A program made the position numbers and the translations under genes. Positions 1-13,164 of a stretch of DNA of 64,000 nucleotides are shown piece by piece. Within the stretch, counting starts at the first letter, position 1; each line of letters starts with the position of its first letter. The notes beneath the pieces were generated by a model, which worked only from the letters and a program-made list of their open reading frames with translations, was not told the DNA's origin and ran no database searches. This DNA is from Trachythela sp. YZ-2020. Lineage: Eukaryota > Cnidaria > Anthozoa > Malacalcyonacea > Clavulariidae. The DNA lies in the NCBI GenBank assembly GCA_016169945.1, contig JADLSH010000082.1:992001-1056000 (forward strand), given 5' to 3'.

Positions 1-2604
1 ACTTAAGGATTTTATGTACCATTGCATGGTCTATCTACCAGTATGACTTTTATAACAATTCATGGGCGTGGTCAAAAGTTATGATGATTTTTCCATTTTT
101 GTTATTTTAGCGCTTGGGACCTGGGTATTAGAGTTGCTGACTACATGTTGGCGGGGTTATGTTGCGCACCAAGGGTACTATGGCATTGAGAAATGATATC
201 ACGTGATAGGCCAACAACTCGGTACCAGGCCCCATAACACAAAATGCCATTTACCCAACCCCCCGGTATGGGGTTCAGAGTACGACATTTTTTGACCATA
301 AATTCGTATGTAGAATCGTATTCTCTACCAACACACAAATTTTGGTGCTTTTACCGATTTTTTCCTGTTACTCAAATTTAGTTAAATTTCAATAAACCAA
401 TCAGATTTCAATGAAATTCTTTGAAACTTACTCTAATAACCGCCTTACAAGATACAAAAAGGCTATATATCATATAACTCATGAAAGCGAGGCTGGTTCA
501 TTCATTTTCCTGCAATCGAGTCTTTATTATTGGATGTTAATAATAACTATGTGATAGTTGTATGATTTTATTAGAAATTCAAAAATATATCTTAGGGTAA
601 ACTTTTTTAAATTTAGTATAACATTGCAGAGCCACCTTAAAGGTATAAACCAAACGGGTGCAACAGTAATAAAGGCTGACTAGTTCTTATCACTTATGGT
701 AAATTTAGTACATTTTCAATAAAAGCCAACTGTAATACAGGCATCCAAACCTGGCCCAGAAATTTTATTTTTTTCCTTCTCGCAAAGATTTCTGGATAGG
801 ATTTATTTTTTTCTCTTTAGATCATGGACAGTTGGAATGCCCATTCGAAGAGCTTTCATATGACACCTCATCGGCCTGTTTAAAGAAATATATGTTTTAA
901 CGCTAAAAAAGTATCATAGCCACCTTAACCTACATAACCACCTATATGGCAGGCATCTACTGACGACGGTCTATCACCACGTGAAGTTTGGTTATTTTTC
1001 CTGCTTTGGGGAAAAAGTTATTCGTGACCGAGTATTGGGAGACTATAGGGCGAGTTACGCTGCTGGGGGTAATTTTGAATATTTTTAGATGCAAATAAGG
1101 TAGTTAATAGCTATTACTACGGGTATACTGCTGGCCAAGCTTGAATACAAATGGTTGAATTCTCGATTAGTTATTAATAAAAAGGTGTTTATTCCTTATA
1201 TCTCATGAAATCGAGGCTGTCAATGAAAATTATTCATGTATGCGTATAAAGGATTGGGCGTTCTTTAGTACCATGGATGGCATTTTTCCATAGCACGAAA
1301 AACCAGCGAACAATCAATTTATTTTATTTAATTCATTAGTTTACTTTTATTCACCTTGACTCTCCTATGCCCATATAGAGCTCCCTAAGGCGTACCTAAT
1401 TATTATATTTAAAAATTATAACGAAGCAAGAGCAATATAAAAAAATTAGGATAAAATGTCACCCTGAACGATTTTTGCAGATAAAAATATGTCATTTATT
1501 TTTGGGCGTGGTCGATTTTGACCACGAAATTTGGTGTAGTCTTACTCCATAATCATTGTTGCCAAGTATAAACCGTTTTGGTTAAAACCAGAAAAAATAA
1601 TCCACGTCCGCACTTCAGACTTTGATGCGTGAAAAATATAAAAAAATTTATTAAAAATAGACGAATTAATTTTTAGCAACAAGATGTATTCAATATTATT
1701 GCACATATCAATATACATATGCAGGTAAACGTACGTAGTTCTAGCTTTAATATCCTAGGCTCTGCTAACTGGTGAGATGGTGAAAATCCTCTATTAATTT
1801 TCTTTGATAACACCTCTCCCCCTGCCATTGTAATAGCCAGACGAAGAAATATATATTAGGTAGAATGATTAGAGCCATTAATTTTCTTAGACGTTTTCAG
1901 TTTTTAGGTAACTGTATTCAGGGAATTCCCCTTCCCTCGTGCCATTACACCCCATGTTTTTTTTTTGTTTTTTTTTTTTATAAACATATTTTATTAATAA
2001 TATAATATGTTTGCCCCAAAAGCACAATTGGCTTATCTTAATTAAAGTACTGTAATTTCACTAAATACCCCCCCCCCCTCATACTTTGAGATTAATAGAG
2101 GATTCATGGTAGTGTGGTTCTTGCATGCATATGCTGTAGAAATGGCTGAGATAAACAATTTTGTGTCGAAATCTGAACGGTGTTATGGTATTGTTAGGTC
2201 TTTTAGATGTAAATTTCAAATATGGGATAACTACTGTATTAAATTTTCCTGTTGTAACATTACTACGTTTCCTACTGGTTTTGACATAGATAACATTTGT
2301 TGCAAATATATAGTATATTATGGTTATAAAAACACTCTCCTTCAGGGGTTGATTTACTTGGGAGGGGGGGGGGGGGTGCGCTCCCCCATTATCTGGCCAT
2401 TGATAGGCCTTTTTGACCATCTAGGCAATCATATTTTTCAAACATTTCTGACAAGATGACCCCATTGACCCTGCAGGGCATTCTAAGTGATGATTCACCC
2501 TCCTTCGGATGCCAGCCGCACCTGGCTTCATGACCAGCACCCTGTTAGTACCTCCCTTATCAGATCATGCTGGATCCATCCCTGCTATCCTTATATATAC
2601 AATA
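1..2604. other. No recognisable gene; AT-rich unassigned DNA
   Basis: I see no coding region with family resemblance on either strand. Short open frames exist (for example about 141-338 and 2106-2459) but look like chance frames in low-complexity DNA. Notable compositional features are a T-rich run near 1957-1980, a C run near 2069-2078 and a G run near 2361-2376. Confidence 0.5.
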
Positions 2605-3043
2605 TGAACTAACATGGGCTATTTTAACCAATTATCATTGGGCTGTTTTAACTAACTAGTTTTGGTTATTGACCAAGAATGCAATAATGCATGTTACCAA
2701 ACAATATTAAGTTATTTTAACTAATATCTATAAGTTACTGCCACAATGATACGAATAGTTAAAACAACCTATTGTTATTTGTTATAAACAATTAGTCTAT
2801 TTGACTAATAATAATAGGTTATAACAACCTATTAAATTAAGTTGGCTTGCATAACCAAAAAAATTGGTTGAATTAACATATTTTTATTAGTTAAATTCAA
2901 TCGCTCACAATTGACCAAATAATAATTGGTTATTTTAACCTATTTATATTGGTTCTAACCTATTCAAAAGGTTAAAACAACCTATTGATATTAGTTATAA
3001 CCTATAAAAATAGGTTATTTTAACCTATCAGTTTTTACAGTGT
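2605..3043. repeat. Subterminal array of AGGTTATTTTAACCTA-like palindromes ending in a TIR-like terminus
   Basis: About 440 bases are built from degenerate copies of a short palindromic motif (GGTTATTTTAACC and variants). They end sharply in TTTTTACAGTGT at 3043. This layout resembles one end of a DNA transposon with repeated transposase-binding sites, like the better preserved pair at 33994-37853, though the motif differs. I could not find a matching opposite end, so this may be a solitary end. The superfamily cannot be assigned. Confidence 0.55.
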
Positions 3044-5195
3044 ACATGCATAATATATGACTACATCCTTTCTTATATGTTTTTCAAAATTTATCAAAGC
3101 AGCATTCATCGCAGTCTTCAAGATAACAATTCCCAGTCCAATCCTATATAATTTCACCGTACTCATGTCTGTATTTTCAATCATGCCTGGCATGCAAAAT
3201 AATATACATGTACTGTAAAACAAGTTTGAGTGCCTTGGATGCAGCAAAAATTACCAAAATGTGTTAAATGCTTTCAAGGGGGATAATATATATTAGGTAT
3301 AAATATATAAGCTACATTTTTACAGAAATATATATGTGAGAACTGGGGAAACGTTTTAGAGATTTTCAAGATTTTTCCAAATGTAATGATGTGAGTTTGA
3401 GAGGCGCGTTCGTCTTGCAAGCACTAGCAAGGTATTCCCATATAATTTATACTCATTTTGCAAAACTATATTTTTGCATATGGCAACAGCTTCAGGATGC
3501 TTAATTTTGGTGGAATAAAGTATGCATTGCAAAACAATTTCCACTGTGACCCGCTTGAAGGCATTCCTATGCGCCTGGCAATGCTGGGATCTCTTCTTGC
3601 TCAAGAAGTGTTCAGGCTGACGAAAATAATAATATCAAGAAACAATATATGAGACAGGATCTCGGCTATAATGAGCAAGTTATGTTGTTGAGTCAGTCCA
3701 GGTTGTAAAACAGCCTTTATAAGCATTGATGCTTAACATATATCTTGTAATTATTTCTACCAGTGATTACTGTAAGTAGTTCAAAGATGGAGACATCTAA
3801 CACTAATATAAGTAGTCAAAGACCCTTTTTTTGTTGTCTGCTCGCAAAGCTTCAAAACAAAAGTAGGCTACGCTTCATACAGTAAAAGTAGGCTTGGCTA
3901 CGTTTTTTTTGGTACTGTCGATAGTACTGGGCATAGTGGGCATTTAGTCCAACAAGTTATTTACAATGGCAACAATTAGTGTAATTATGATAACAGCAAT
4001 CCTTATCTGGCCCAACATTGTTTCTTGAAGGAGAATTTCCCAGTCTATGATTACAATGTTCATCTGTATCTTGGGTGAGTTTCCATGCAGGGGTCATGAC
4101 ATGCAGGGGAAAGGCAATAAGAGAAGCATCAGTGTGGGTCCTGAACCGCCAATTTCCGACGGGAAGGCTATAATTGCTGCCGAGCGTGAGCGAGGCAGGA
4201 CACTATTCTTGACGTGCTAAGGTTTTTTCAGAGTTCACTCGACCCAATCTCTTTCGCGGATCCATGTATAGTCGAGAAGTCGACTTTGCGTCGAGTGTCC
4301 AGATGTCTGTCCATTTTCCTGGGAGAAAGTTGAGCTTCAAGTCACTTTTAAAATTAAGGGGAGTAAACAAGATATTTTAATTGCATGGGCACGCATGTTT
4401 CCTTCTATCCTTGTGCTCTATGCGGATGCAAAAGATTAAACATTTTCAGAAAAACTCAGGTAAGCGTGTCTATATTTCTTTCTGCTGAAATACATCAAGG
4501 TGATGAGCTATTTAGCGTTTAATCTAGATGTAACGAATGCGCTTTCATGGTTTACTGATCGGCGATTGAGTATTGTAATAAATTTAACAGCACAAGTCTT
4601 CATAATGATAAACATTCCATTAAATCGGCATTCTTTATACATTAATTCTCTCCATGACCATGTGTTTTCTTTTTATTTGAACAATCAAAGACCTATATAC
4701 AAACCGGTTGATGGGCTATTGTAAAATAATTCATAATATGAAAATGGTATACGTTTAATATGACAGTCACATATTGTATTTTGTTCACAAATTATGCGCT
4801 TTACACAGACACAGTTATACACAGACACAGTAATATTTTGACCATTATTTTGGAACAGCTATACTTATTAAAGCCTCTACATAAATTACAAATACATGCA
4901 AACCTTCCCAGATATCAATTAAATATTTAAACATACTTCAAAATATGTCATACAATATTAACATGGTACTTGCAAAATACAGCTAGATATATCCATATTG
5001 GCATGTGGATTCACATCATAATGATAGATCGGGCTAGCAATAAACTTTGACTGAAGACTACAAAAATCATCCTGTTTACCTGTTTACTAAAAATTTCAGT
5101 TTATTATTCACTCTCATAACTCCCATGGGAACCATGTGAAAACAAAGCATACATGCACAACTATTTGGTTAGCTGGAACTGCTTCAACATTGTTA
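3044..5195. other. No recognisable gene
   Basis: Open frames here (3035-3247 minus, 3356-3604 minus, 3458-3652 plus, 4500-4724 plus) show no family motifs and no splice-site context that would support exons. I see no structured repeat. Confidence 0.45.
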
Positions 5196-5197
5196 TA

Positions 5198-5650
5198 CAG
5201 GGTGTATAAAAAAAACGCAACACTTAATATTCTAAGATATTCACTTTGTTTTCAAGCACAATAGATTTTAGGCCCCTGGGAATTCAGCGGCAATGTTTTC
5301 CTCCGATCGTGCTGTTCTTCGCCTGCCAGAATTACCTTTGTTGAGATTAAGGCTCGTTCCTTCACTCGAACATTTCCTGACGTTCCTCAAGATTGTCGCT
5401 TTGTGAGGAGGGTCCCGATCAGGAAATCTTGCTCGAAAAAGGTTTTGCACTTCAGTTGTGTTTTGATTTCGGTTGTACTGTAAAACTATGAAAATTCGTT
5501 GTTCGGTTGTGAGCTGCACCATTATTAGTTTAGCTGATTTGTAAGATTAGAAGCCATTTTAAATTCCCAGGGGCCTAACATATTTTCTGCTTAAGAACAA
5601 TATGAATATCTTAGAATATTAAGTGGTTGCGTTTTTTTTTATACACCCTG
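5198..5650. mobile_element. Mariner/IS630-type mini-transposon with about 85 bp TIRs
   Basis: The two ends are long imperfect inverted repeats of about 85-90 bases, both starting CAGGGTGTAT. They are flanked by TA on each side (5196-5197 and 5651-5652), the target duplication expected for Tc1/mariner/IS630 elements. Only a short minus-strand frame with a helix-turn-helix domain remains between the TIRs, so this is an internally deleted non-autonomous copy. The inner TIR ends also pair (GGCCCCTGGGAATT on the left and its complement on the right). Confidence 0.85.
5268..5522 (-). CDS. Truncated mariner-type transposase, N-terminal helix-turn-helix domain only
   Basis: This is an uninterrupted 84-codon frame starting MVQLTTEQRIFIVLQY. 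It resembles the N-terminal helix-turn-helix (DUF4817-like) domain found in mariner-type transposases, with the recognisable stretch GTSLNLNKGNSGRRRTARSEE near the end. No DDE catalytic domain follows. The frame runs into the inner part of the left TIR and stops, so a deletion joined the HTH segment directly to the TIR. The copy could still encode a small DNA-binding protein, but nothing shows that it is expressed. Family call is confident; function is inference. Confidence 0.75.
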   Translation of the reverse strand: MVQLTTEQRIFIVLQYNRNQNTTEVQNLFRARFPDRDPPHKATILRNVRKCSSEGTSLNLNKGNSGRRRTARSEENIAAEFPGA

Positions 5651-5652
5651 TA

Positions 5653-5994
5653 CTGTATATTTTTATAAGGTCTGGTTTCTATTTGGTCATAAATGTAGTG
5701 AATAACTCATGTTTGACTGTGTGAGATAGTCAGGATGTATCTTATCTTTTGTGTGCCGTATGCAAATCGGTCTTAACCGTCTATAGAGATATATCAACAC
5801 TCTATTACATCGGTTACCTTGATTGTAAGGTTTTCTTACTCTACTATACGTATAAAGGAGTTGTAAAAAAGCAATTAAACTTTTGATAATTTAAGCTTTA
5901 ATAGTTAAATAATGGATTTAGCTAAGATTATTTGACCTCACACATTTGTTATGGTAGTTAAATATATAAATATTTATATTTACTTACTCTAGTG
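5653..5994. other. No gene seen
   Basis: AT-rich DNA between the mariner-type mini-element and the truncated LINE; no motif recognised. Confidence 0.4.
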
Positions 5995-8242
5995 TGTCCA
6001 ATGTGTGGATATGCATGCACCTGTTAAAAGTAAAACAAAAACATTACGCCCAATCACTCCATGGTATACTCCTGAAATTCAAGAACAAAATGTCATAAAG
6101 AGAAGGTTGGAACGCCGCTGGAGAACCACACAACTTATGGTTGATAGAGAGCTATACACGCAAAAATGCGCTGAGATTAACAGTCTTATCGTGAATTTAA
6201 AGTCTAATTATTATAAAGAGATGATAAATGATTGTGGGTCAGATCAAAGAGAACCTTTTAAGAAAATAGAAAGAATGTTTAATGGAACAGTTGAGAGAAA
6301 ATATCCGCCATATTGTGGCCCATCTGATCAACTGGCAAATAATTTTGCGGACTTTTTTGAAAACAAAATAGATACTATTAAAAATGAGTTACCAACACAT
6401 TTTACTAATACAACATGCACAAACACCATGGAAACAACATTACCATTGAAATATGGTGAGCTTAGATCATTTGTACCTACAACTATACCAAATATCTGTT
6501 TGTTCTCACTGGAAAAATGGCCCATAAATCATGTGTTCTTGATCCAATTCCTGCGAAGATCTATATGGAATGCTCGATTGACTTGTTATCGGCGATTACG
6601 AATATGATTAATATTTCTCTGGAAACAGCTACTGTACCTAGGAATTTAAAATGTGCGGCTCTCGAACCAAGATTGAAGAAAGATAACATGAGTACTGATG
6701 ATTATTCCAGTTTCCGTCCCATTTCAAACCTTAAGTTTTTGTCCAAATGTCTAGAGAAAGTGGTAGCTACTCAGCTAGATCAACACACCTCGAGAAACAT
6801 TCTGGGCTATTCCCTACAATCTGGATTCAAAAAACACCATAGCACTGAGACAGCCTTGGTAAAGGTTCAAAATGACATTTTACAAGCCATTGACAATCAA
6901 AACTCAGCTATCCTAGTTCTTCTCGATCTTTCTGCCGCATTTGATACGGTGGATCATGAAATATTATTGCGTAGACTCTCTTTGAGATATGGAATCATGG
7001 GAAAGGCTCACGAATGGTTTAAATCATATCTTATAGAAAGAACAGCTACGGTATATATTTTGGATGGCAAGTCCACTGCGCGGACTGTATTATCTGGCGT
7101 CCCTCAGGGTACCATTTTGGGTCCAATGCTCTTCTCACTTTACATTGCACCAATAGGAGAAATTATGCGATCATTGGGCATGGATTACCACCTCTATGCT
7201 GATGACACACAACTATATATCACTTTTAAATCAGATGACCCAGATAAACTAGCTGAGGCAAAGTTAAAAGTCGAGGATTGTATTAGGAAAATAAATGAAT
7301 GGCTATCTGAGAATAAATTAAAGCTAAACAGCGATAAGACAGAGATAATGTTGCTATCGTCTCGTTATCGTCCATGCCCATTTTCAGCATCTATAACTGT
7401 TTGTGATGACGTCATTGATCTATCCCAAAAAGCAAGGAATGTTGGCACTATTATGGACTCACATTTAACAATGGAAACACAAATAATAGCTGTGTGCAAA
7501 TCCGGATTTTACTATCTGAGGAAAATAAGTAAAATAAGGAAATATCTTAGTCCTGAATCTGCAAAAACTTTAGTACATGCTATGGTTACATTACGATTGG
7601 ATTATGGAAATGCGCTTTTGTATGGTCTACCAAATACTCTTTTGCAACGAATGCAGAAAGTACAAAACGCAGCAGCACGAATTATCATCTTGTCAAGAAA
7701 AAGAGATCATATATCACCTGTCTTGTTTGGATTGCACTGCCTGCCGATAAAGGAAAGAATTGAATATAAAATTCTATTACTAGTCCATAAGGCCCTATCT
7801 GGAACAGCACCGTCATATATTACCGACATGCTGAAGGTCTATGTTCCTGGGCCTAATTTACGATCTTCAGCTGATAGAAAGTTGGTAACACCTAAGTACA
7901 ACTCAAAATACTATGGTGGACGATCATTTTCTGTAGCCGCACCAACATTGTGGAATAACTTACCACTGGAACTAAGATCATTCGAGTCCGTAAACAGTTT
8001 TAAGTCAGGACTGAAAACACATTTGTTTAAAATAGCATATAAGGATTTTATATAACTTTCACTTAGATATTGTGAGATAGTCGATTTTTGATAATCCTAA
8101 ATTAATCGCCTTTTTAACATAATTTAACCTAAACTAATGGTCTTTTTAATCATATTTTTAACATTGATTTTAATGTGAAGCGCTTCTGGACATTTATGGA
8201 AGATGCGCTATATAAAATTTAAATATTATTATTATTATTATT
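5995..8242 (+). mobile_element. CR1-like non-LTR retrotransposon (LINE), 5' truncated
   Basis: The copy begins just after where the endonuclease domain would end, at the HAPVK linker motif. It continues through reverse transcriptase into a short 3' UTR with a GCGCTATATAAA-type terminus and an (ATT)n tail at about 8225-8242. 5' truncation and a short tandem 3' tail are typical of CR1/L2-like LINEs. No clear target-site duplication was found. Confidence 0.85.
6005..8055 (+). pseudogene. LINE reverse transcriptase, one frameshift
   Basis: Two overlapping frames (6005-6607 and 6517-8055) encode the linker and the RT. The first holds the post-endonuclease linker (HAPVK...WYTPEI). The second starts near KSCVLDPIPAKI and carries the RT fingers and palm: LDLSAAFDTVDH, SGVPQGTILGP and YADDTQLY with both catalytic aspartates, then the thumb and a C-terminal region ending LKTHLFKIAY. 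A one-base shift near 6510-6530 separates the frames. The RT core is otherwise uninterrupted for about 510 codons, suggesting a young copy. The endonuclease is missing, so the copy is not autonomous. Confidence 0.88.
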
Positions 8243-9604
8243 AATGTGTATCAAATCCATCAATAATCTTTCTCGTATTAAGAAAAGCCTGTATAAATCT
8301 CGGGTCTCAATCTCAGATCTCTCACTTCGCTTATATAAAGCTTTCCCGCACAATGTTTGCTTTGATTTGCTAGCAAATCCCGTTGAAAATTAAAATACAC
8401 CGTGTATCTTCTTTCAATTATACTGACAAATTTTCGTTTTGTAATCTGCATACTGTTTACTAGTTATTATCCCACGTCCCGGATATACCAAAATACTCAT
8501 TAGCGCGCCGGGCAACGCCGGTGAATAGATAGCTTTAAGTTTGTATTTATTCTGAACGCATCAGTATATCACTGAGAGATTTATGGATCGAATATCTCTG
8601 CATTGGGGACTAGAATTTAATTTCTTCAACGAGTTTTTCCCATTGGGGACTAGACTCCGGAAAATATATATATGCGTTATTGTATATGACATCCTCGCTT
8701 CAATAGTTAAAAGCAAGTCTAGAGGTATGAATATTTGCCATATATATTATCGTTGATTACTCTGAATTGTAACTCGCAGTGACATATAGAACATATCATA
8801 TGGAGATAGACAATACTCACAATTATATATCCTTACGCTACGTATACGCTAACCCGAATAACAACTTCCGTATTTGTATTACGTGCGGCAGCCATTCTTA
8901 GCAGTGTTTATTGAACTACCATATGTCATCGTCTGCCATACTATATACAGTATCTACCTCGCATTTTCAAGCTATACAAATTACAATAAACGGCGGAGAT
9001 ACGTACTCAATCATATGTATATATACGCCGCTACTACGCTTGCTCACTCAAACAAACATAATATTGTCTGTCAGTCTATTTACAAATATTTTAATTGACT
9101 GTCTACATAACAGGTATATGTCAATATTGTAAGAATTATTTCTTCAAGAATCAACTTACATTGCATTGTGAAACAAGCTGCATTACTTTTGCATGTCCGT
9201 CTATATCAGAACTTTGCCGAACAGTATTCCATTTACCCAGACAGCATTCCAGATTTTTTTTTACCAAATTTACAGACTAGTTATTGGGTGATTTGCTTTG
9301 AATTTTTGTGTTTACGTTCAATAAGCGATTTGTGTGGTAAAATTGTGCAATACGTTAGCTACGTTAAAAGACTTGCTTCGTCAAAACACACTATTAAGCT
9401 TTACAAACAAATACGACCATTTACTAAATTTTTAGGCTGGTTGCAATATACATGAAATTGTAATGCCAATGACAAAGTTGGAAATTAAACTGCCAAATTA
9501 GATCGTGTGATATTCTGATTTCTAAATACTAATTTGTCCACGTAAAATTCCGAGTTCGCAAGTCGTACTGTTTTCGTGTTCCGCCGTGAGTTACGGTCAA
9601 ACCT
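8243..9604. other. No recognisable gene
   Basis: AT-rich sequence with several overlapping short frames between 8874 and 9455 that show no domain. The GCCGGGCAACGCCGG segment near 8507-8521 is a small hairpin-like GC island without supporting context. Confidence 0.4.
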
Positions 9605-9815
9605 CAATACGCCCACACAACCGCGGGCGACCCGCGTGCAGCCTCCGGGGAAACCGCGGGCAACCTCCGGGCAGACCGCGGGCGGCCTCCAAGCAGACCG
9701 CGGGCGGCCTCCAAGCAGACCGCGGGCGGCCTCCAAGCAGACCGCGGGCGGCCTCCAAGCAGACCGCGGAGCGCCTGCGGTCAAACCGCGTGTCGCCCGC
9801 GGTTAACCGCGTATT
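9605..9815. repeat. GC-rich 22 bp minisatellite
   Basis: A compact, very GC-rich block in AT-rich surroundings. It holds about five near-identical tandem copies of a 22-base unit (GACCGCGGGCGGCCTCCAAGCA) at about 9675-9775, with diverged half-copies on both sides. Open frames on both strands across it (Arg/Pro/Gly-rich) are by-products of the repeat and should not be annotated as genes. Confidence 0.85.
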
Positions 9816-12370
9816 TGTGTTAAGTTACTTCTAGGCAGTACTGTATGTTCACAGCAGTATCCAGCGAATGGAAAAAGGATTAACACATTCTGTGAAACTT
9901 AGTACATTCAAATAGTACGATATTTGTGATTGCATGTTAGTTAACCCATTCTCTGTTTTATATAGGTCTCTCCAGGATGCTCAATGTGAATGTTACAACA
10001 TACCAGTATAGTCACTATATATGGAGGCAACAAAATAATGAGTAAAGGAACCCTTTCATCTTGACCTGTGGGACTGCATTTATTTCATGCACAACAGCTA
10101 TTATCTGTGATACTCAGACGATCATCTTATACCATTCTACCATACACAAGCTTTACTTGTATGGCTACACTGTTACATTGTACACTGAAATTAACTACAA
10201 CAATTGTTTAATACATGCGAACAATGAGTACTTAAGCTGTACATCATCTGTCTGTACTCGCATCAAACCCCAGATATCTCAATGGAATCGTTTGAAACTG
10301 TGAAATGCATTATTGATGAAAACGTTAATTGTAGTTTGAAATGTCATTTAGTGCTTGAGGAACCATGGTTTAATTAATATTCTCAAAAATTCTTAACAAA
10401 TTATGAATAATTATAATTAGTAGCAATTAAAAATTAGACAATATCAATGTTGTAAACAAACTTTTTATACATATGGACTACTGCATGTATAAGAACAAGT
10501 ATAACATATTTTTTAAGTTATTGATTATTCACTGTATCATAAAAACTTACACAGAAGAAAATACACAGTTCAAGTTGTAATATGCATGGTAGCGGTATTC
10601 ATACAAACTGTCTTCGCTTATTGCATTTATGGCGCCCTTCGGCAGCACTTTCCTTGCGGTAGCAACTTGTATTTTTAAAAGGGATGTGAGCCAGTATCTA
10701 TCAATTCATTTCTAGTAATTGACGCATACATTGGAGAATACTTGCTGCGGCCCAGTGACGTAGACGGCAGCTCTTTATTTATACAATTCTTGTATCAATT
10801 TTTTTTACAATTGTTGAGTTTGTGAGTTTAACAGTGATAACAATTTAGTGTAGTTCATTGTTCTTGTCCAGAGATGTTGATGTGAGATAACATATTTTAA
10901 CGTTTATCTGACGAAACATGCTAAAAGCAACACTTCATAGCCTATATAATCTCGACTGATTTACTTAAATGGTGAGAATCGCGTTATTTATTTGCAATTC
11001 TATTCTATTCTCTTATCTTCATTACTGGCACCGGGAAGTCACAAAAAAACTTCCCACCTCTTGGCAGGAAATCTGGTAGGGTCTAAGACACCAGCTAGCT
11101 GCCCGCTCAGCAAAGTTTTAAAGTCGTAAAATAGAAAGGAATATAACTATATAGAATAGAGAGCATAGAAAATTAGTTCCAATTTCTTCAAGTCGATCTA
11201 AGTTTGAGCTGCCAACTGGACTGACCGAGATTTTTCTCTTGAATAGCAACGCACTTTTATACTCTTGCTTCAGATGGAATATAGACTTTCTTCAAGTCGC
11301 ACTTTCTGCGTGGGCCCACTTTCTGCGTGGGCCATTTTACAATATAGTGGTCCTACACAGAAAGAGGGACTTGGAGCAAGTCTAGATCTACAGACGGAAC
11401 GTCCACTTTGGAATACTGCTTTGACCTCACGAATATTCTTTCCTATACTATACTTCGTACCGTAGGAAACCAGCACTTATCGCACGCTTGATTAATCATT
11501 GAAACCGGCAGCTGCGATCTTGTGGTGCTTAAATTTTCTATTTTCGAAATTTTATGGTGCCACTTTCAAAGCCAGAAAAGACGCCGTTACAATAAAAAAA
11601 CATGGCTTTATTTGATGTCAACAAAAGCAGGAAATTACCAAGAAAATCTTTAAACCTTACAAGGTCTTACAACATGTGAACACTTGCTGCGTATCGAAAA
11701 GATCTCTAACAAAACGAAAAATTGAACAATTCAATTGTTCTACATCATAATTTTCCTGTTGAGGCGATGTGATTTCCAGAGATCAAATGGTCCAGACGTT
11801 TTCACTCCCCGAATGGAAAAGTATACACTTGATGTCATATAACTAAAGTCAAATTGACTTTGGTCAACAAGTTTTTAAGAGAAATCGGAAAGGCAAGTCT
11901 CATTTTTTTCATGGCAAAAATACCCTCTTTTGAAGGCAAACATTTGGATCTCGGAGCACGGGTTTTGATTCAAAATGAACATTGATTAATTTTAAGGTCG
12001 CTCTTTTCTCAATTTTGATCGGCTTGCTTTTGATGTCAGGAAGGAATTAAGAAGGAATTACCTTATTTCTAATTAATCCTAAGAATACGCCAATTTCCAA
12101 GGAAATTCGCTTCAGAAAATGCCAAAAATGTTGTCCTGGAGAACACATAATCTCAAAATTTTCTGGGGAGGACCCCCAGATGCTTTTAACCCTTTTTCAA
12201 AATAAATTGATATAATTTGTTTTAAAACTAGAATCTTTAGGTTAAATACGTAAAATACCAACTAACATTCGTTAATTCTATTCAAAATTCACAAGAAAAA
12301 AAGGGGAAGGAAATTAAAAAATATTTGGAAGGAAATTTTCTCAAGGAAAAGAAAATTTACGGCGGTTGAG
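9816..12370. other. No recognisable gene
   Basis: About 2.5 kb without a family-like coding frame. A short direct repeat (CTTTCTGCGTGGGCC-like, twice at about 11303-11334) and a partly self-complementary segment around 11260-11420 are the only structure noticed. Confidence 0.4.
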
Positions 12371-12572
12371 AAGGAAATTATATTTTTCGAGAGTGGAAGC
12401 ACTACAACAACCTGTCATATCCCAATCACATGAAGTACAAGCACATTATAGCAGAGTTGTGGAAAGAATATGGAATCAGTGCCTCTGGAAGAAACGAACC
12501 GCTATGCTATTTGTTTAAAAATAATGATATCGATGGACTGCAGCTGCCATTAAAAGGCTCGAGCAGAGTTAA
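12371..12572 (+). other. Exon-like coding segment, unidentified
   Basis: An open stretch reading about KHYNNLSYPNHMKYKHIIAE through LPLKGSSRVK is followed directly by a plausible splice donor (AAG|GTTAGT at about 12573). Composition looks protein-like compared with its surroundings, but I do not recognise the family and found no partner exon. It may be a remnant of a mobile-element gene. Confidence 0.25.
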
Positions 12573-12889
12573 GGTTAGTTTTGACCATGTAGGAATTTTT
12601 TCATATTTCTATATCGCCTTGCTAATTATGCGCAAGGATGGGCTATTACATTTAAAAACCATACCCCCCTTATCGAGGGCCTCTGCTTTTCATGAAGTCA
12701 TAAAAATTCCTTTGAAACAGACACAATCACGAAAATCCGTAAATTTAACGATATAATACAAGGGGGGTCGTATACTTCAATACGAATATTTGTTAGGCCG
12801 TTAACTTCAATTGATCCCTTTGGAAGTGCTATTTTACACTTTAACCCATCTGGAACAGCAGTTTTTTTCAATGACACGTCTGGAAAAAT

Positions 12890-13085
12890 TGATTAATTAA
12901 CTTTCTTGGAAATCGAGGTCTTGGACAGGGGGGTACAGGTATTTCGAACGTGCGATGCCAGTGTTGGTAGAGTATAACGAAGATTCGGCGGTTGACTGTT
13001 GTGTAAAACTACCGGAAAAATACAATAAGAGCTTTGACGTTTCGAGCCAAGGCCCTTCGTCTGGAAGTTAGTAGAATACAGTGGA
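12890..13085. repeat. Penelope-type terminal motif
   Basis: The segment contains GACGTTTCGAGCCAAGGCCCTTCGTC at about 13037-13062 (quoted in parts: GACGTTTCGAGCCAAGG then CCCTTCGTC). Closely similar phrases are common near the ends of Penelope-like elements in invertebrates, and the GIY-YIG scrap lies just downstream. A related motif recurs near 42072. Exact boundaries are not visible. Confidence 0.45.
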
Positions 13086-13164
13086 TGAGATAAGAGGAGC
13101 ACCTTTCCTTGTGGTGAAGCTGTGTAAAACCTGTAAGTATATAGATACTTCCACTACAATTTCG

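Noticed and set aside
8503..8530. GCCGGGCAACGCCGG hairpin as a Helitron 3' end
   Set aside because: The hairpin phrase is suggestive, but no CTRR terminus follows at the expected distance and no Rep/helicase gene or TC end was found.
9485..9834. Arg/Pro/Gly-rich frames on both strands
   Set aside because: Products of the GC-rich 22 bp minisatellite.
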